Positions 16,885 to 30,223 are shown, counted from the stretch's first letter. The stretch: 64,000 bases of DNA from Novosphingobium lindaniclasticum LE124 (GCF_000445125.1 NZ_ATHL01000083.1:1-64000); one strand, 5' to 3'. The notes: generated from the letters alone by a model not told the origin. Numbers and translations: made by a program.

Positions 16885-18348
16885 TCAGCCGAGCTTCCAT
16901 TCCCAGCCCAGCGGATCGCCGTCCATCGCCTCCACGCCCTTGGCGGCCAGCTCGTCGCGCAGCGCGTCGGACGTGGCGAAGTCCTTCTCCGCACGGGCGA
17001 CCTTGCGGCGAGCCAGAACGTCGTCGATTTCGGACTCGGATATTTCCGCCGACCGCGGACGCAGACGCAGGTCGGCGCGGCCGGTTCCAAAGAGGTCGAG
17101 GCCGAGCACAGCGTCCATCGCCTCGATCGCGGCGCGTTTCGCGGAAGGATCGACCTTCTTGGCGGCGAGCACCTCTTCCAGCGCAGTCAAGGCCACGGCA
17201 GTATTGAGATCTTCCCCGATCGCCTTCTCGAACGCGTCTAGCATGGGCACGAGTTTGGGATGCCGGGCATCGCCCGCCGCCACGTCGCCAAGCCGTTCGA
17301 TAACGATGATCATGCGCTTGAGACGGACGAGGGCGGCGGCGAGACCTTCCCAGGAGAATTCCAGTTCGGACCGGTAATGTGCCTGAAGGCACATCATGCG
17401 GTAGCCGAGCGGATGATAGCCTTTGTCGATCAGCAGCTGCAGCCTCAGGAACTCGCCCGACGACTTGCTCATCTTGCCCGAGCGCTCGACAAGAAAATTG
17501 TTGTGCATCCATATCTTCGCGCCGGAATTTGACGCCACGTCGAGGCCGCAGGAGTCTTCAGGGCCGCAGCAGAACGCCTGGTTCTGAGCGATCTCGTTAG
17601 GGTGGTGGATCTCTCGGTGATCGATGCCGCCGGTGTGAATGTCGAAGGGGAAGCCTAGAAGATCACCTGACATGACCGAACATTCGAGGTGCCAGCCCGG
17701 AGCACCCCGGCCCCACGGCGAGTCCCATTCCATCTGACGCTTCTCGCCCTCGGGCGTCTTGCGCCAGATCGCGAAGTCGGCCGCGTTGCGCTTGCCTTCC
17801 ACGGCTTCGATCCGCCCCTCGCCTTCGTCCGTTACGGCCCGCGCGAGGCGGCCGTAGTCCGCGACGGTAGACACATCGAAATAGAGACCACTTTCCAATT
17901 CGTAACAGTGCTTTGGAGCGATCTTCTCGGCAAATTCTATCATCTGCGGCACATAGTCCGTCGCGATGGACCACTTCGCCGGCTGGCGAATGTTCAGCGC
18001 CTGGATGTCGGCCCAATAAGCCTGTGTGTAATGCGCGGCGATATCCCAAATGGACTGCGACTGCGCCCGCGCCATCTTCTCCATCTTGTCCTCGCCCGCA
18101 TCGGCATCGTCGGTCAGATGGCCCACGTCGGTAATGTTGATGACATGGGTGAGCTTGTAGCCCTTGTGGCTCAGCGTCCGGCCGAGAATATCCGCAAAGA
18201 CATAGGCGCGCATGTTGCCGATGTGGGGGTAGTTGTAGACTGTCGGCCCGCAGCTATAGACGCGCGCCTCGCCGGGATGGACGGGCTGGAACGGTTCCAG
18301 CTGGCGGGTCAGGCTGTTGAACAGCGTCAGGCTTTGGGTCTCGGTCAT
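16885..18348 (-). CDS. cysS: Cysteinyl-tRNA synthetase
   Basis: A 487-residue class I aminoacyl-tRNA synthetase charging tRNA-Cys. HIGH appears as HIGN (42-45) in YPHIGNMRAYVF; KMSKS is intact at 292-296. Zinc ligands include C33 in SCGPTVYNY and C223 in WHLECSVMSGDLLG with the HTGGIDHREIHHPNE segment. Length is normal for alphaproteobacteria. ATG 18348 (MTETQSLTLFNSL) is preferred to the in-frame ATG at 18360, which adds four unconserved residues. About 120 bases on its 3' side hold nothing recognisable before the hydroxyacid dehydrogenase gene. Confidence 0.96.
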   Translation of the reverse strand: MTETQSLTLFNSLTRQLEPFQPVHPGEARVYSCGPTVYNYPHIGNMRAYVFADILGRTLSHKGYKLTHVINITDVGHLTDDADAGEDKMEKMARAQSQSIWDIAAHYTQAYWADIQALNIRQPAKWSIATDYVPQMIEFAEKIAPKHCYELESGLYFDVSTVADYGRLARAVTDEGEGRIEAVEGKRNAADFAIWRKTPEGEKRQMEWDSPWGRGAPGWHLECSVMSGDLLGFPFDIHTGGIDHREIHHPNEIAQNQAFCCGPEDSCGLDVASNSGAKIWMHNNFLVERSGKMSKSSGEFLRLQLLIDKGYHPLGYRMMCLQAHYRSELEFSWEGLAAALVRLKRMIIVIERLGDVAAGDARHPKLVPMLDAFEKAIGEDLNTAVALTALEEVLAAKKVDPSAKRAAIEAMDAVLGLDLFGTGRADLRLRPRSAEISESEIDDVLARRKVARAEKDFATSDALRDELAAKGVEAMDGDPLGWEWKLG

Positions 18349-18407
18349 GCCGGGCGGCATAAGCGGCCGGCCGAGCCGAGGTCAATCCTCGTCGTCCCAT
18401 ATCGCCG

Positions 18408-18426
18408 TCCAGGACTTGATCCCGGA
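18408..18426. repeat. Degenerate REP-like palindrome between cobT and cysS
   Basis: TCCAGGA (18408-18414) and TCCCGGA (18420-18426) flank CTTGA and are preceded by CGTCGTCCC at 18390-18398. It resembles a decayed copy of the palindromic element seen intact at 20331-20453 and 58111-58139. Confidence 0.45.
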
Positions 18427-18443
18427 CCACGGGAAGCAGGAAC

Positions 18444-20258
18444 TCACTCTTCCTCGAACAACCCGGCCAGCTGCTCGATCATCGTGCCGCCAAGCTGCTC
18501 GGCGTCCATAATCGTCACGGCGCGGCGATAGTAGCGGGTCACGTCGTGGCCGATGCCGATGGCGACAAGCTGAACCGGGCTCTTGGCTTCGATCCACTCG
18601 ATCACCCGTCGCAGATGCGCTTCAAGGTAACCCGCCGAGTTCACCGACAGCGTCGAATCGTCCACCGGCGCGCCGTCGGAGATCACCATCATGATCCGGC
18701 GATCCTCGGGCCGCGCCAGCATGCGGTTGTGCGCCCAGAGCAGGGCCTCGCCGTCGATGTTCTCCTTGAGCAATCCTTCGCGCATCATCAGGCCCAGATT
18801 CTTGCGCGCGCGGCGCCAAGGCTCATCAGCCTTCTTGTAAATAATGTGTCGTAAGTCATTGAGACGGCCGGGATGTTGCGGACGACCGCCAGCCAGCCAG
18901 GACTCGCGGCTCTGCCCGCCTTTCCAGGCGCGCGTGGTGAAGCCCAGGATCTCGACCTTGACGCCGCAACGCTCCAGGGTGCGGGCCAGCACGTCGGCGC
19001 TGATCGCAGCGATCGAGATCGGGCGGCCGCGCATGGATCCGGAATTGTCGAGCAGCAGGGTGACGACTGTGTCCTTGAACTCGACGTCCCGCTCGACCTT
19101 GTAGGACAGCGACTGGCCGGGCGACACGACCACGCGGGCGAGCCGTGCGGCATCGAGCAGGCCCTCTTCCTGGTCGAAGTCCCACGAACGGTTCTGCTGC
19201 GCCATCAGGCGGCGCTGGAGCCGGTTGGCAAGCCGCGTCACCACGCCTTGAAGACCCTTGAGCTGGGCATCGAGGTAAGCGCGCAGCCGGGTCAGCTCCT
19301 CGTCGTCGCAAAGCTCCGAAGCGACCACGGTCTCATCGTAGGCCTCCGTGAAGACCTTGTAGTCGAAGCTGTCGGGAATGTCGGTCCAGGGGCGGTTCGG
19401 GCGGACGGGCATCATGCCCTCCTCGCCTTCCTGGCCCTCTTCGCCGTCTTCCATCTCGTCCGAGTTCTCGCCCTCGGCCTCGCTCTCGCCTTCGTCCTGA
19501 CCGCTGGCGGGCTCTGCCGCCATTTCCGTGGACTCGGGCTCCTGCCCGCTCTCTTCGCCGGTTTCGTCCTCTTCGGTCTCGTCGTCGCCGTCCATGTTCT
19601 CGGACTCTTCGGGCGGCTGTTCGATCCGTTCGGCCTGAGTCATCTCCAGGTGCATGAGCATGTCGAGCGAGAGCTTCTGGAAAGCCTTCTGGTCCTCGAT
19701 GGAGTCGGCCAGCGCCTCGAAATCGTCGCCGGCTTTCGATTCGATCCAGCGGCGCACCATGTCGACGCCGAACTGCGCGGTTTCGGGCACGGGCTGTCCG
19801 GTGAGCCGCTCACGCAGCAGCAGCGCCAGCGCGGTCGGGATCGGCACGCCGTCCGGACTGTCGGCACGGGTGATCGGATCGCTGGCCACACGCGCTTCCA
19901 GCGAAGCGTCGAGGTTGGCGCGCATGCCCTGGTAGTGATTGGACCCCAGCGCTTCGTAGCGCACCGTCTCCACCGCATCGTAGCAGGCCCGCGCCGAAGG
20001 ATCGGCCGGGGCGTTGCGCATATGCAGCTTGTCATTGTGGTGTCGCAGGCGCAGTGCGAAGCTGTCCGCATAGCCGCGCGCCTGCATGGCTGCCGCTTGC
20101 GGGATCGAGCGGCCGGGCATCGGAACGCGGAACGTCTGCCCGGTGGAACTGGGAGCGTCAGCGGTCCAGTTCACCTCGATCTCGGCATCCTGCGCAATGG
20201 CGCGAGAGGCGCCGGTCAGGGCCAGCTTGAAGCGATCGACGGGAGTTTCTTCGGACAT
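18444..20258 (-). CDS. cobT: Cobaltochelatase subunit CobT
   Basis: A 604-residue CobT, the von Willebrand A-domain subunit that with the AAA+ protein CobS activates CobN for ATP-dependent cobalt insertion into hydrogenobyrinic acid diamide (aerobic B12 pathway). It has an N-terminal helical domain, a strongly acidic Glu/Asp-rich linker (about 215-285) and a C-terminal VWA domain whose MIDAS motif is DNSGS in [16 protein letters not shown], with [10 protein letters not shown] near the end. Length is normal. CobS, usually next to it, is not in this window; a role with CobS outside the B12 pathway is possible if cobN is missing. Confidence 0.92.
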   Translation of the reverse strand: MSEETPVDRFKLALTGASRAIAQDAEIEVNWTADAPSSTGQTFRVPMPGRSIPQAAAMQARGYADSFALRLRHHNDKLHMRNAPADPSARACYDAVETVRYEALGSNHYQGMRANLDASLEARVASDPITRADSPDGVPIPTALALLLRERLTGQPVPETAQFGVDMVRRWIESKAGDDFEALADSIEDQKAFQKLSLDMLMHLEMTQAERIEQPPEESENMDGDDETEEDETGEESGQEPESTEMAAEPASGQDEGESEAEGENSDEMEDGEEGQEGEEGMMPVRPNRPWTDIPDSFDYKVFTEAYDETVVASELCDDEELTRLRAYLDAQLKGLQGVVTRLANRLQRRLMAQQNRSWDFDQEEGLLDAARLARVVVSPGQSLSYKVERDVEFKDTVVTLLLDNSGSMRGRPISIAAISADVLARTLERCGVKVEILGFTTRAWKGGQSRESWLAGGRPQHPGRLNDLRHIIYKKADEPWRRARKNLGLMMREGLLKENIDGEALLWAHNRMLARPEDRRIMMVISDGAPVDDSTLSVNSAGYLEAHLRRVIEWIEAKSPVQLVAIGIGHDVTRYYRRAVTIMDAEQLGGTMIEQLAGLFEEE

Positions 20259-20330
20259 GCCACGCTCAATGGCGGCTTAGTCCGCCCGGTGCAAGCCGCG
20301 AAGCGCAAGCCGCCGGACGAAGCAGAAGGC

Positions 20331-20453
20331 ACGTCGTCCCGGGCTTGATCCGGGATCGCTGGCCATGACCTGCCCACTTCAAGGCTGGGCGCTCACAAGA
20401 GAGCTATCGCCTCAAGATTTTGCAGCGGTCCCGGATCAAGCCCGGGACGACGT
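20331..20453. repeat. REPIN-like inverted doublet of a palindromic repeat
   Basis: The 31-base unit at 20331-20361 recurs in inverted orientation at 20423-20453 with one mismatch. Each unit contains its own CCCGGnCTTGATCCGGG palindrome. The 61-base spacer is unrelated. The doublet fills the gap between the transaldolase stop and the cobT start (both minus strand). Two REPs facing each other around a short spacer is the defining layout of REPINs; the transcribed pair can form a long hairpin. Confidence 0.8.
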
Positions 20454-20466
20454 TCTATGCCTCAGG

Positions 20467-21117
20467 TCAGAGCGACTGGCCGGTCTTGGCCCAGTCGGCC
20501 ATAAAGCCTTCGATGCCCTTGTCCGTGAGCACGTGCTTCACCAGATTGCGGATGACCGCAGGCGGCATCGTCGCGACGTCGGCGCCGATGCGGGCGCATT
20601 CGAGAACATGGACGGGGTGACGGATCGAGGCGGCCAGGATCTCGGTCTCGAAGGCGTAGTTGTCGTAGATCAGGCGGATGTCGCGAATCAGGTCCATGCC
20701 GTCGAAGCCGTTGTCGTCATGACGGCCGACGAAGGGCGACACGAACGACGCACCGGCCTTGGCGGCGAGCAGCGCCTGATTCGCTGAGAAGCAGAGCGTG
20801 ACGTTGACGAGCGTGCCGTCCGAAGTCAGCTTCTTGCAGGTCTTCAGGCCGTCGATGGTGAGCGGCACCTTGATGCAGACGTTGTCGGCGATCTTGCGCA
20901 GGATTTCGGCCTCGCGCATCATGCCTTCGTGGTCGAGGGCGACGACCTCTGCGCTGACCGGGCCATCGACCAGGCCGCAGATTTCCCTGGTGACTTCCAG
21001 GAAGTCGCGGCCGGACTTGGCGATCAGCGAGGGATTGGTGGTAACGCCGTCGAGCAGGCCGGTAGCGGCGAGATCGGCGATGTCGTTGGTGTCGGCGGTG
21101 TCGACGAAGAACTTCAT
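20467..21117 (-). CDS. tal: Transaldolase, small (TalC/FSA-type)
   Basis: A 216-residue protein of the small transaldolase/fructose-6-phosphate aldolase family. The Schiff-base lysine is K83 in [12 protein letters not shown], with the typical N terminus [16 protein letters not shown] and [14 protein letters not shown]. Transaldolase moves dihydroxyacetone units in the non-oxidative pentose phosphate pathway; the FSA variant splits fructose 6-phosphate. The two activities differ by single active-site residues and cannot be safely separated here, though most alphaproteobacterial homologues are annotated as transaldolase. Confidence 0.9.
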   Translation of the reverse strand: MKFFVDTADTNDIADLAATGLLDGVTTNPSLIAKSGRDFLEVTREICGLVDGPVSAEVVALDHEGMMREAEILRKIADNVCIKVPLTIDGLKTCKKLTSDGTLVNVTLCFSANQALLAAKAGASFVSPFVGRHDDNGFDGMDLIRDIRLIYDNYAFETEILAASIRHPVHVLECARIGADVATMPPAVIRNLVKHVLTDKGIEGFMADWAKTGQSL

Positions 21118-21245
21118 GGCGCGGTTCCTGTGGATGCGAGGCTGTGCGCGGGCACACGGGGGCAGGCACCCAGGCGCCCGCCGATTCTGGCGCTTCCTAT
21201 AGGGACGCGCGCCCGTCCCCGCTAGCCTTCCCTCGGCCCGCCGCG

Positions 21246-21986
21246 TCAGCTCTTCTTGAATGCTCCGATCAGCACTGCGTCGCCGGTTTCCGCGGGATCC
21301 TGCCGGATCGCCGCTTCGGCCGCGCCGATCTCGTACCAGATGCCGTTGTCGGCATCGAGCGCGAGGGCGTGAGCGGTATCCTGGACGGTGACGCCCTTGA
21401 GCGCGGCGATCGCCCGGTTGAGGGTGGTGTCCTGCGCTTCTTTGATGGCGCGCTCGATCTCAGGGATCATGGCGTTGACGAGGGCCGGCCCCATGGCGCG
21501 GCGAAGGAGCGTGGTCGCTGCCGTGTTGCCGCCTACGAGCACTTCCGCAGGGTTCGAGATGGGCACACTCTGCGCCGTCTTGAGCACCAGCGGCCCCGCT
21601 ACCCGCGCACCGGGCGTGGCGAAGAGATTGAGCTGGTACTGAAGCTTGTCGCGGAATGCCTTGGACTTGAGCACGCCGGTAGTGGTGCGCCCCGGACGCC
21701 CGAACAGCACCGGCATCGGGATACGTGCGACGGGGCTGGTCCAGAAGCCTTCAGGCTGACCGAGCCAGGCGAAAGCGCGCTCGGACGAGGTGCGCATGAG
21801 CCGGCGCACCGGATCGGCGTTGGCGGAACCGGGCCCGCCCGCCCCCGAACCGGCGAGAGTCGAACAACCGGGCAGCATCAGCACGCCGGTGGCAAGAAGC
21901 CCCATGAGGACGCCCCGCCGGCTCCAGTCCGAGCCCGCTTCCCCGGCAGGTTCCGCCGAATTATCCCCTGTTCCCCAGTTCACCAT
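21246..21986 (-). CDS. DUF4197 lipoprotein
   Basis: A 246-residue DUF4197-type protein. The N terminus has [20 protein letters not shown], a signal with a lipobox (LPGC, lipidated C41) and a twin-arginine-like RR, so export by Tat is possible. The C-terminal half has the family pattern ([65 protein letters not shown]). The function of DUF4197 is unknown. Two ATGs lie side by side; the second (21986) has AAGGAG 6 bases upstream and was chosen. It is divergent from priA. Confidence 0.82.
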   Translation of the reverse strand: MVNWGTGDNSAEPAGEAGSDWSRRGVLMGLLATGVLMLPGCSTLAGSGAGGPGSANADPVRRLMRTSSERAFAWLGQPEGFWTSPVARIPMPVLFGRPGRTTTGVLKSKAFRDKLQYQLNLFATPGARVAGPLVLKTAQSVPISNPAEVLVGGNTAATTLLRRAMGPALVNAMIPEIERAIKEAQDTTLNRAIAALKGVTVQDTAHALALDADNGIWYEIGAAEAAIRQDPAETGDAVLIGAFKKS

Positions 21987-22034
21987 CATCAACTCCTTCA
22001 CGCCCCCAGGCAGCAGTGCCTATATGCAACCCAC

Positions 22035-24200
22035 ATGAAACGCGTCCGAATCCTCGTCTTCAACGCTGCACTTGGCGTCCTCGACTACCGCGTCCCCGAG
22101 GGCATGGCGATAGAATTCGGATCCGTTGTGATTGCCCCGCTCGGCCCCCGGCAAGTACTGGGCATCGTCTGGGAACCCGATCGCCTGAGCGCGCAGGACG
22201 TGCCCGAGTCCAAGCTGCGCCCACTGCTGGAAGTGCTTCCGGTCCCGCCATTGCCCGAGCGCCTGCGCCGCCTGATCGAATGGACCGCCGACTACTACTG
22301 CACCTCCCTATCCTCGGTGGCGCGCATGGCGCTCGGCAGCATGGCCGCGCTGCGGGGCGGCGGCACGACCACCGAATACCGCCTGACCGGCCAGGAACCC
22401 GCGCGCCTCACCCCGCAGCGCGCGGCCGCGCTCGATGCGCTCCAAGGCGAGCAGGCCTCAATCAAGGAACTGGCGGACCGGGCCTCCGTTTCCGAAGGCG
22501 TGCTGCGCGGCATGGTCGGCGCCGGGCTGCTGGAACCGGTCGTGGTGGACCTCGATCGCCGCTATCCCCCTGCCCGCCCCGAACATGCCGAGCCCACCCT
22601 CTCGGAAGGGCAGCAGGCGGCGGCAGACATCTTCGTGGAAGCCGTGAACGACCGCAAGTTCGCGCCTTTCCTGCTCGACGGCGTGACCGGCTCGGGCAAG
22701 ACCGAGACCTACTTCGAAGCCGTGGCGGAAGCGTTGCGCCTGGGCCGTCAGGTTCTCGTCCTCCTTCCCGAGATCGCGCTCACCGAGAACTTCCTGCGCC
22801 GCTTCGAGCATCGCTTCGGCGTGCCGCCGATCCTCTGGCATTCCTCGCTCAAGTCCAGCGAGCGGCGTCGGGCCTGGCGCGCGATCGTGGCGGGCGAGGC
22901 GCAAGTCGTCGTCGGCGCGCGATCGGCACTGTTCCTGCCTTATGCCGAGCTGGGCCTGATCGTCGTCGACGAGGCACACGAAGTCTCTTTCAAGCAGGAC
23001 GACGGCGTACGCTACAACGCCCGCGACGTGGCGGTGATGCGCGCCAAGTTCGAAGCGATCCCGGTGGTGCTCGCCAGCGCCACGCCGGCGCTCGAATCGA
23101 TGCAGCTTGCCGAGGCCGGTGTCTATCGCAAGATCGACCTGCCCGCGCGCTTTGGCGGCGCGCAGCTTCCCGACATCCAGATCCTCGACTTGCGCCAGGA
23201 ACCGCCGGAACGCGGCAAATGGCTCGCCCCTCGCCTTGTCGAGGAAATGAAGGCGCGGCTGGCGCGCGGCGAACAGTCGCTGCTGTTCCTCAACCGCCGG
23301 GGCTACGCGCCGCTGACGCTCTGCCGCCAATGCGGATACCGCTTCCAGTGCCCCCACTGCACCGCCTGGCTGGTGGAGCACCGCTTCTCTCAGCGCCTTG
23401 CCTGCCATCACTGCGGCCATGAAGTGCCGGTGCCCGATGCGTGCCCTGAATGCGGCACCGGGGACTGCCTCGTCGCCTGCGGACCGGGCGTGGAGCGCAT
23501 CGCCGACGAAGTGGCCGAAGTCCTGCCCGAGGCGCGCGTGGCGCTGGTCACTTCGGACACCATGAATACGGCCGAGGCAGTCGGCGAATTCGTCGCCAAG
23601 GCCGAGGGCAAGGCGATCGACGTGATCGTCGGCACCCAGCTCGTCACGAAGGGCTATCACTTCCCCGATCTGACGCTCGTGGGCGTGGTCGATGCCGATC
23701 TCGGCCTCGAAGGCGGGGATTTGCGCGCGGCGGAGCGGACCTACCAGCAGGTCGCCCAGGTCGCCGGACGCGCGGGTCGCGGGGAGAAGCCGGGTGAAGT
23801 GCTGATCCAGACGCGCCATCCGGAAGCCTCGGTGATCTCGGCGCTGGCCGCGGGGGACCGTGACGCCTTCTACGCCGCCGAGATCGAGGCACGGCGCGAT
23901 GCCAACGCCCCCCCATTCGGCCGCTGGGCGGCGATCATCGTCTCGTCGGAGGATCAGTCGGAAGCGAAAGCCGCCGCCCGCGCCATCGGCGGCACTGCGC
24001 CCAACCATCCCGACATGCTCGTGCTCGGCCCTGCCCCCGCCCCGCTCTCGCTGCTGCGCGGCAGGCACCGGTTCCGGCTGCTGATCAACGCGCGGCGTTC
24101 GGCCGAATTGCAGAAGACTTTGCGGGATTGGCTGGAGCCGCTTCAGTTCCCGCGCGGGGTGCGGGTGAACATCGACATCGATCCCTATTCTTTCGTGTGA
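22035..24200 (+). CDS. priA: Primosomal protein N' (PriA helicase)
   Basis: A 721-residue 3'-5' helicase that recognises stalled forks and D-loops and reloads the replicative helicase. It has an N-terminal 3'-DNA-binding domain (MKRVRILVFNAALGVLDYRVPEG), Walker A GVTGSGKT (216-223), DEAH in IVVDEAHEVSF, and the paired zinc cluster CRQCGYRFQCPHC / CHHCGHEVPVPDACPECG with all eight cysteines. The C-terminal helicase motifs (VGTQLVTKGYHFPDL, QVAGRAGRGEKPG) are intact. ATG 22035 is the only start giving the conserved N terminus; earlier in-frame sequence lies antisense to the DUF4197 gene. Confidence 0.95.
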   Translation: MKRVRILVFNAALGVLDYRVPEGMAIEFGSVVIAPLGPRQVLGIVWEPDRLSAQDVPESKLRPLLEVLPVPPLPERLRRLIEWTADYYCTSLSSVARMALGSMAALRGGGTTTEYRLTGQEPARLTPQRAAALDALQGEQASIKELADRASVSEGVLRGMVGAGLLEPVVVDLDRRYPPARPEHAEPTLSEGQQAAADIFVEAVNDRKFAPFLLDGVTGSGKTETYFEAVAEALRLGRQVLVLLPEIALTENFLRRFEHRFGVPPILWHSSLKSSERRRAWRAIVAGEAQVVVGARSALFLPYAELGLIVVDEAHEVSFKQDDGVRYNARDVAVMRAKFEAIPVVLASATPALESMQLAEAGVYRKIDLPARFGGAQLPDIQILDLRQEPPERGKWLAPRLVEEMKARLARGEQSLLFLNRRGYAPLTLCRQCGYRFQCPHCTAWLVEHRFSQRLACHHCGHEVPVPDACPECGTGDCLVACGPGVERIADEVAEVLPEARVALVTSDTMNTAEAVGEFVAKAEGKAIDVIVGTQLVTKGYHFPDLTLVGVVDADLGLEGGDLRAAERTYQQVAQVAGRAGRGEKPGEVLIQTRHPEASVISALAAGDRDAFYAAEIEARRDANAPPFGRWAAIIVSSEDQSEAKAAARAIGGTAPNHPDMLVLGPAPAPLSLLRGRHRFRLLINARRSAELQKTLRDWLEPLQFPRGVRVNIDIDPYSFV

Positions 24201-24205
24201 GCCTC

Positions 24206-24218
24206 ACGTCGTCCCGGA
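24206..24218. repeat. Truncated REP-like element after priA
   Basis: ACGTCGTCCCGGA matches the left arm of the palindromic element seen complete at 58111-58139; the right arm is absent. It sits in the 25-base gap between the convergent priA and ada genes. Confidence 0.5.
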
Positions 24219-24225
24219 GCGTCGA

Positions 24226-25260
24226 TCACCCCCTCTCCCGCTTCAACAGTTCCCGCTTGATAGCCTCGCCATAGGCATAGCCGCCGATCGAGCCATCCGT
24301 GCGGATCACGCGGTGACAGGGGATCAGCACCGCCACATTGTTCGCGCCGTTCGCCGATCCCGCCGCGCGCACGGCGCCGGGCTTGCCCACGGCGGCCGCG
24401 ATCTGCGCGTAAGTTCGCGTCTCACCGGCAGGAATACGCTGTAACTCGCGCCAGACCGCTTCCTGAAAGGCCGTACCCTGTACATCCAGGGGGATCGCCC
24501 GCGACCGCCCCGGCTGCTCGACCGCCGCCACCACGCTTTGCAGCAGCCTCTCGAACGCCTCCCCGCCCTCGATCAATTCGGCTCTGGGGAAGCGAGCCGC
24601 CAGTTCCTCGTGTCCTTCCTCGAACGAGAGACGGCAAACGCCCTTCTCCGTCGCCGCCACCAGCATTCGCCCGAGACTGGTCGGCACGACGGCCCAGTGG
24701 ATGGTCACTCCGCGCCCGCCGTCCCGCCAGGCGGAAGGCGTCATCCCCAATCTGCCTTCGCTGGCCGCGTAGAACCGCGAACTGGCGCCGAACCCGGCCT
24801 CGTAGATCGCCTTGGTTACGCTGGCGCCGTCGCTCATGGCATCGCCTGCCCTAGCGACCCGCCTGGCCCGCAGGTATTCCGAAGGCGACAACCCGACAGA
24901 GCGCTTGAACACCCGCTGAAAATGCGTCGGACTATAGCCCACCGCCTCAGCCAGCACCGCAAGACCGGGAACTCTTTCCGCGTCCGGGTCCAGCATCCGC
25001 AAGGCGGCGGCGACGGCTTCCTCGTCGCGCGAAACGTCGCCGGGCCGGCAGCGCAGGCAGGCTCGCAGCCCGAACCGCTCGGCCGCCCCGACATCCGCGA
25101 AGAAGCGCACGTTCTCCCGCCGAGGATGCCGCGCCGCGCAGGACGGACGGCAATAAATGCCCGTGGTGAGCACCCCCGTCACGAACCGCCCGTCGAAAGT
25201 CCGGTCGCGCGCCTTGACGGCCTGCCAGGCCCGATCATCGGTGACGTCGGTCACATCCAC
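24226..25260 (-). CDS. ada: Ada: adaptive-response regulator and O6-methylguanine methyltransferase
   Basis: A 344-residue Ada. The N-terminal zinc domain has C37, C41, C68 and C71 (GIYCRPSCAARHPRRENVRFF, RACLRCRPG), matching C38/C42/C69/C72 of E. coli, the first being the methyl-phosphotriester acceptor. An AraC-type HTH follows (LAEAVGYSPTHFQRVFKRSVGLSPSEYLRARR), and the C-terminal methyltransferase has the acceptor C314 in LIPCHRVI. It repairs alkylated DNA and, once methylated, activates its own regulon. The GTG at 25260 was chosen because AGGAG lies 11 bases upstream and Ada proteins begin here; in-frame ATGs at 25392 and 25365 would add unconserved sequence. No alkB or alkA lies next to it. 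Confidence 0.9.
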   Translation of the reverse strand: MDVTDVTDDRAWQAVKARDRTFDGRFVTGVLTTGIYCRPSCAARHPRRENVRFFADVGAAERFGLRACLRCRPGDVSRDEEAVAAALRMLDPDAERVPGLAVLAEAVGYSPTHFQRVFKRSVGLSPSEYLRARRVARAGDAMSDGASVTKAIYEAGFGASSRFYAASEGRLGMTPSAWRDGGRGVTIHWAVVPTSLGRMLVAATEKGVCRLSFEEGHEELAARFPRAELIEGGEAFERLLQSVVAAVEQPGRSRAIPLDVQGTAFQEAVWRELQRIPAGETRTYAQIAAAVGKPGAVRAAGSANGANNVAVLIPCHRVIRTDGSIGGYAYGEAIKRELLKRERG

Positions 25261-25593
25261 ACTGCATCTCTCCTGGTCGTACTGAGGCCTGTTCCGAACC
25301 TGCCCGCCGCATATCGCATCGGCGGTGGGCAGGACTTGCGAGACATCGCTGATTCGATAGGTCATGGCAAACTCCGCTTCATCCTTTGTCATGACCCTGC
25401 AACAGCCGCCTGAGCGATACTTCCCGCCCCTTGCTTTTAAAGCGCTTTCCCGAGCATTGTCCCCAGGCCGTCTCCCGCAGCTTGCATAGTAACACTATCG
25501 TCGCTATGCGCGCCCCGTCTGCGGGCCGGGGGGCACGTCATTGTCGTGCGCCCCAAAGTGTCCCAGCCCACCCGATGTAAGGATAGGACACGC
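25261..25593. other. 333-bp gap between divergent ada and atpH
   Basis: No credible gene. It must hold the ada and atp promoters. Visible structure is a 10-bp palindrome AAAGCGCTTT (25439-25448), a small hairpin ATAGT-aac-ACTAT (25486-25498) and, just before atpH, AAGGA. No clear sigma-70 promoter could be chosen by eye. The first ~130 bases are open in frame with ada but show no conserved protein. Confidence 0.6.
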
Positions 25594-27691
<2,098 letters not shown>

Positions 27692-27698
27692 GAGAAAC

Positions 27699-27802
27699 CG
27701 TCATCCCGGCGAAAGCCGGGATCGCAGGCGGTCTTGAAGCAGCCTTTCGAAAAGGCCCCGCCTAAAGACCGCCACCGATCCCGGACCAGGTCCGGGAAGA
27801 CG
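27699..27802. repeat. REPIN-like palindromic doublet inside the atp operon
   Basis: Hairpin ATCCCGGC-gaaa-GCCGGGAT (27703-27722) and hairpin TCCCGGACC-a-GGTCCGGGA (27779-27797) lie in inverted orientation. Between them GGCGGTCTT (27727-27735) pairs with AAGACCGCC (27765-27773), and GCCTTT-cga-AAAGGC (27742-27756) forms the tip. The outer ends CGTC and GACG complete the inverted pair. The whole atpA-atpG gap can therefore fold as one large hairpin in mRNA. It stops short of the atpG ribosome site. Confidence 0.8.
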
Positions 27803-27818
27803 AAACGAGGAACAACGA

Positions 27819-28700
27819 GTGGCTTCGCTCAAGGAACTCAAAGGCCGCATCAACTCGGTCAAGTCGACCCAGAAGATCACCAAGGCCAAGCAGATGGTCG
27901 CCGCGGCCAAGCTGCGCAAGGCGCAGGCCGCCGCGGAGTCCGCGCGTCCCTACGCCGCCCGCCTCGCCGAAGTGATGGGCTCGCTTGCGGGCAAGATCAC
28001 GGTCAGCGAAAACAGCCCCAAGCTGCTCGCCGGCACCGGCAGCGACAAGGTTCATCTCCTCGTCGTGATGAACTCGGACAAGGGCCTGGCCGGCGCGTTC
28101 AACTCGAACATCGTCAAGGCCGCGCGCATCAAGGCGAAGGAACTGGAAGCACAGGGCAAGACCGTCCTGTTCTACCTGGTCGGTCGCAAGGGCCGCGCGC
28201 CCCTGCGCCGCGAGTTCCCGAAGCAGATCGCGCATCTCTTCGACACCACGGACGTGCGTGACCCGGGCTTCGACGAGGCCGAACGCATCGCCAACGAACT
28301 CGTCGCGCTCTACGAGGCCGGCAAGTTCGACGTGGCGCATCTGTTCTACTCGAAGTTCCGTTCGGCCCTGGTGCAGGAACCGACCGACCAGCAGATCATC
28401 CCCGTCCCGGCGCCCAAGGCGGTCGCCGCCACCGCCGGTGCCGACGCGGTGACCGAGTACGAGCCGGAAGAGGAAGAGATCCTCGCTGCGCTGCTGCCGC
28501 GCTATCTGCGCACGCAGCTCTTCGGTGCCCTTCTGGAAAACGCCGCCTCCGAACAGGGTGCGTCGATGACCGCGATGGACAACGCGACGCGGAACGCGGG
28601 CGACCTGATCAAGAAGCTGACCATCCAGTACAACCGCAGCCGCCAGGCCGCGATCACGACTGAACTCGTTGAAATCATTGCTGGCGCGGAAGCGCTGTAG
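27819..28700 (+). CDS. atpG: ATP synthase F1 subunit gamma
   Basis: A 293-residue gamma subunit, the central rotor shaft. N-terminal [35 protein letters not shown] and C-terminal [49 protein letters not shown] are the family's coiled-coil ends. The start is GTG 27819, with GAGGAA 5 bases upstream. The last seven codons are partly repeated just after the stop. Confidence 0.96.
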   Translation: MASLKELKGRINSVKSTQKITKAKQMVAAAKLRKAQAAAESARPYAARLAEVMGSLAGKITVSENSPKLLAGTGSDKVHLLVVMNSDKGLAGAFNSNIVKAARIKAKELEAQGKTVLFYLVGRKGRAPLRREFPKQIAHLFDTTDVRDPGFDEAERIANELVALYEAGKFDVAHLFYSKFRSALVQEPTDQQIIPVPAPKAVAATAGADAVTEYEPEEEEILAALLPRYLRTQLFGALLENAASEQGASMTAMDNATRNAGDLIKKLTIQYNRSRQAAITTELVEIIAGAEAL

Positions 28701-28734
28701 CAACACCGGAAGCAGCTGGCGCGGAAGCGCTGTA
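28680..28734 (+). repeat. 20-bp direct repeat at the 3' end of atpG
   Basis: GCTGGCGCGGAAGCGCTGTA occurs at 28680-28699, where it encodes the AGAEAL end of atpG, and again at 28715-28734 in the untranslated gap before atpD. The period is 35 bp. It looks like the remnant of a short tandem duplication; the second copy is not translated. Confidence 0.85.
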
Positions 28735-28735
28735 A

Positions 28736-30217
<1,482 letters not shown>

Positions 30218-30223
30218 TCGATC

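Noticed and set aside
25261..25392. N-terminal extension of Ada to an upstream ATG
   Set aside because: The added residues are not part of the Ada domain; the GTG at 25260 has a good ribosome site and gives cysteine positions matching E. coli Ada to within one residue.
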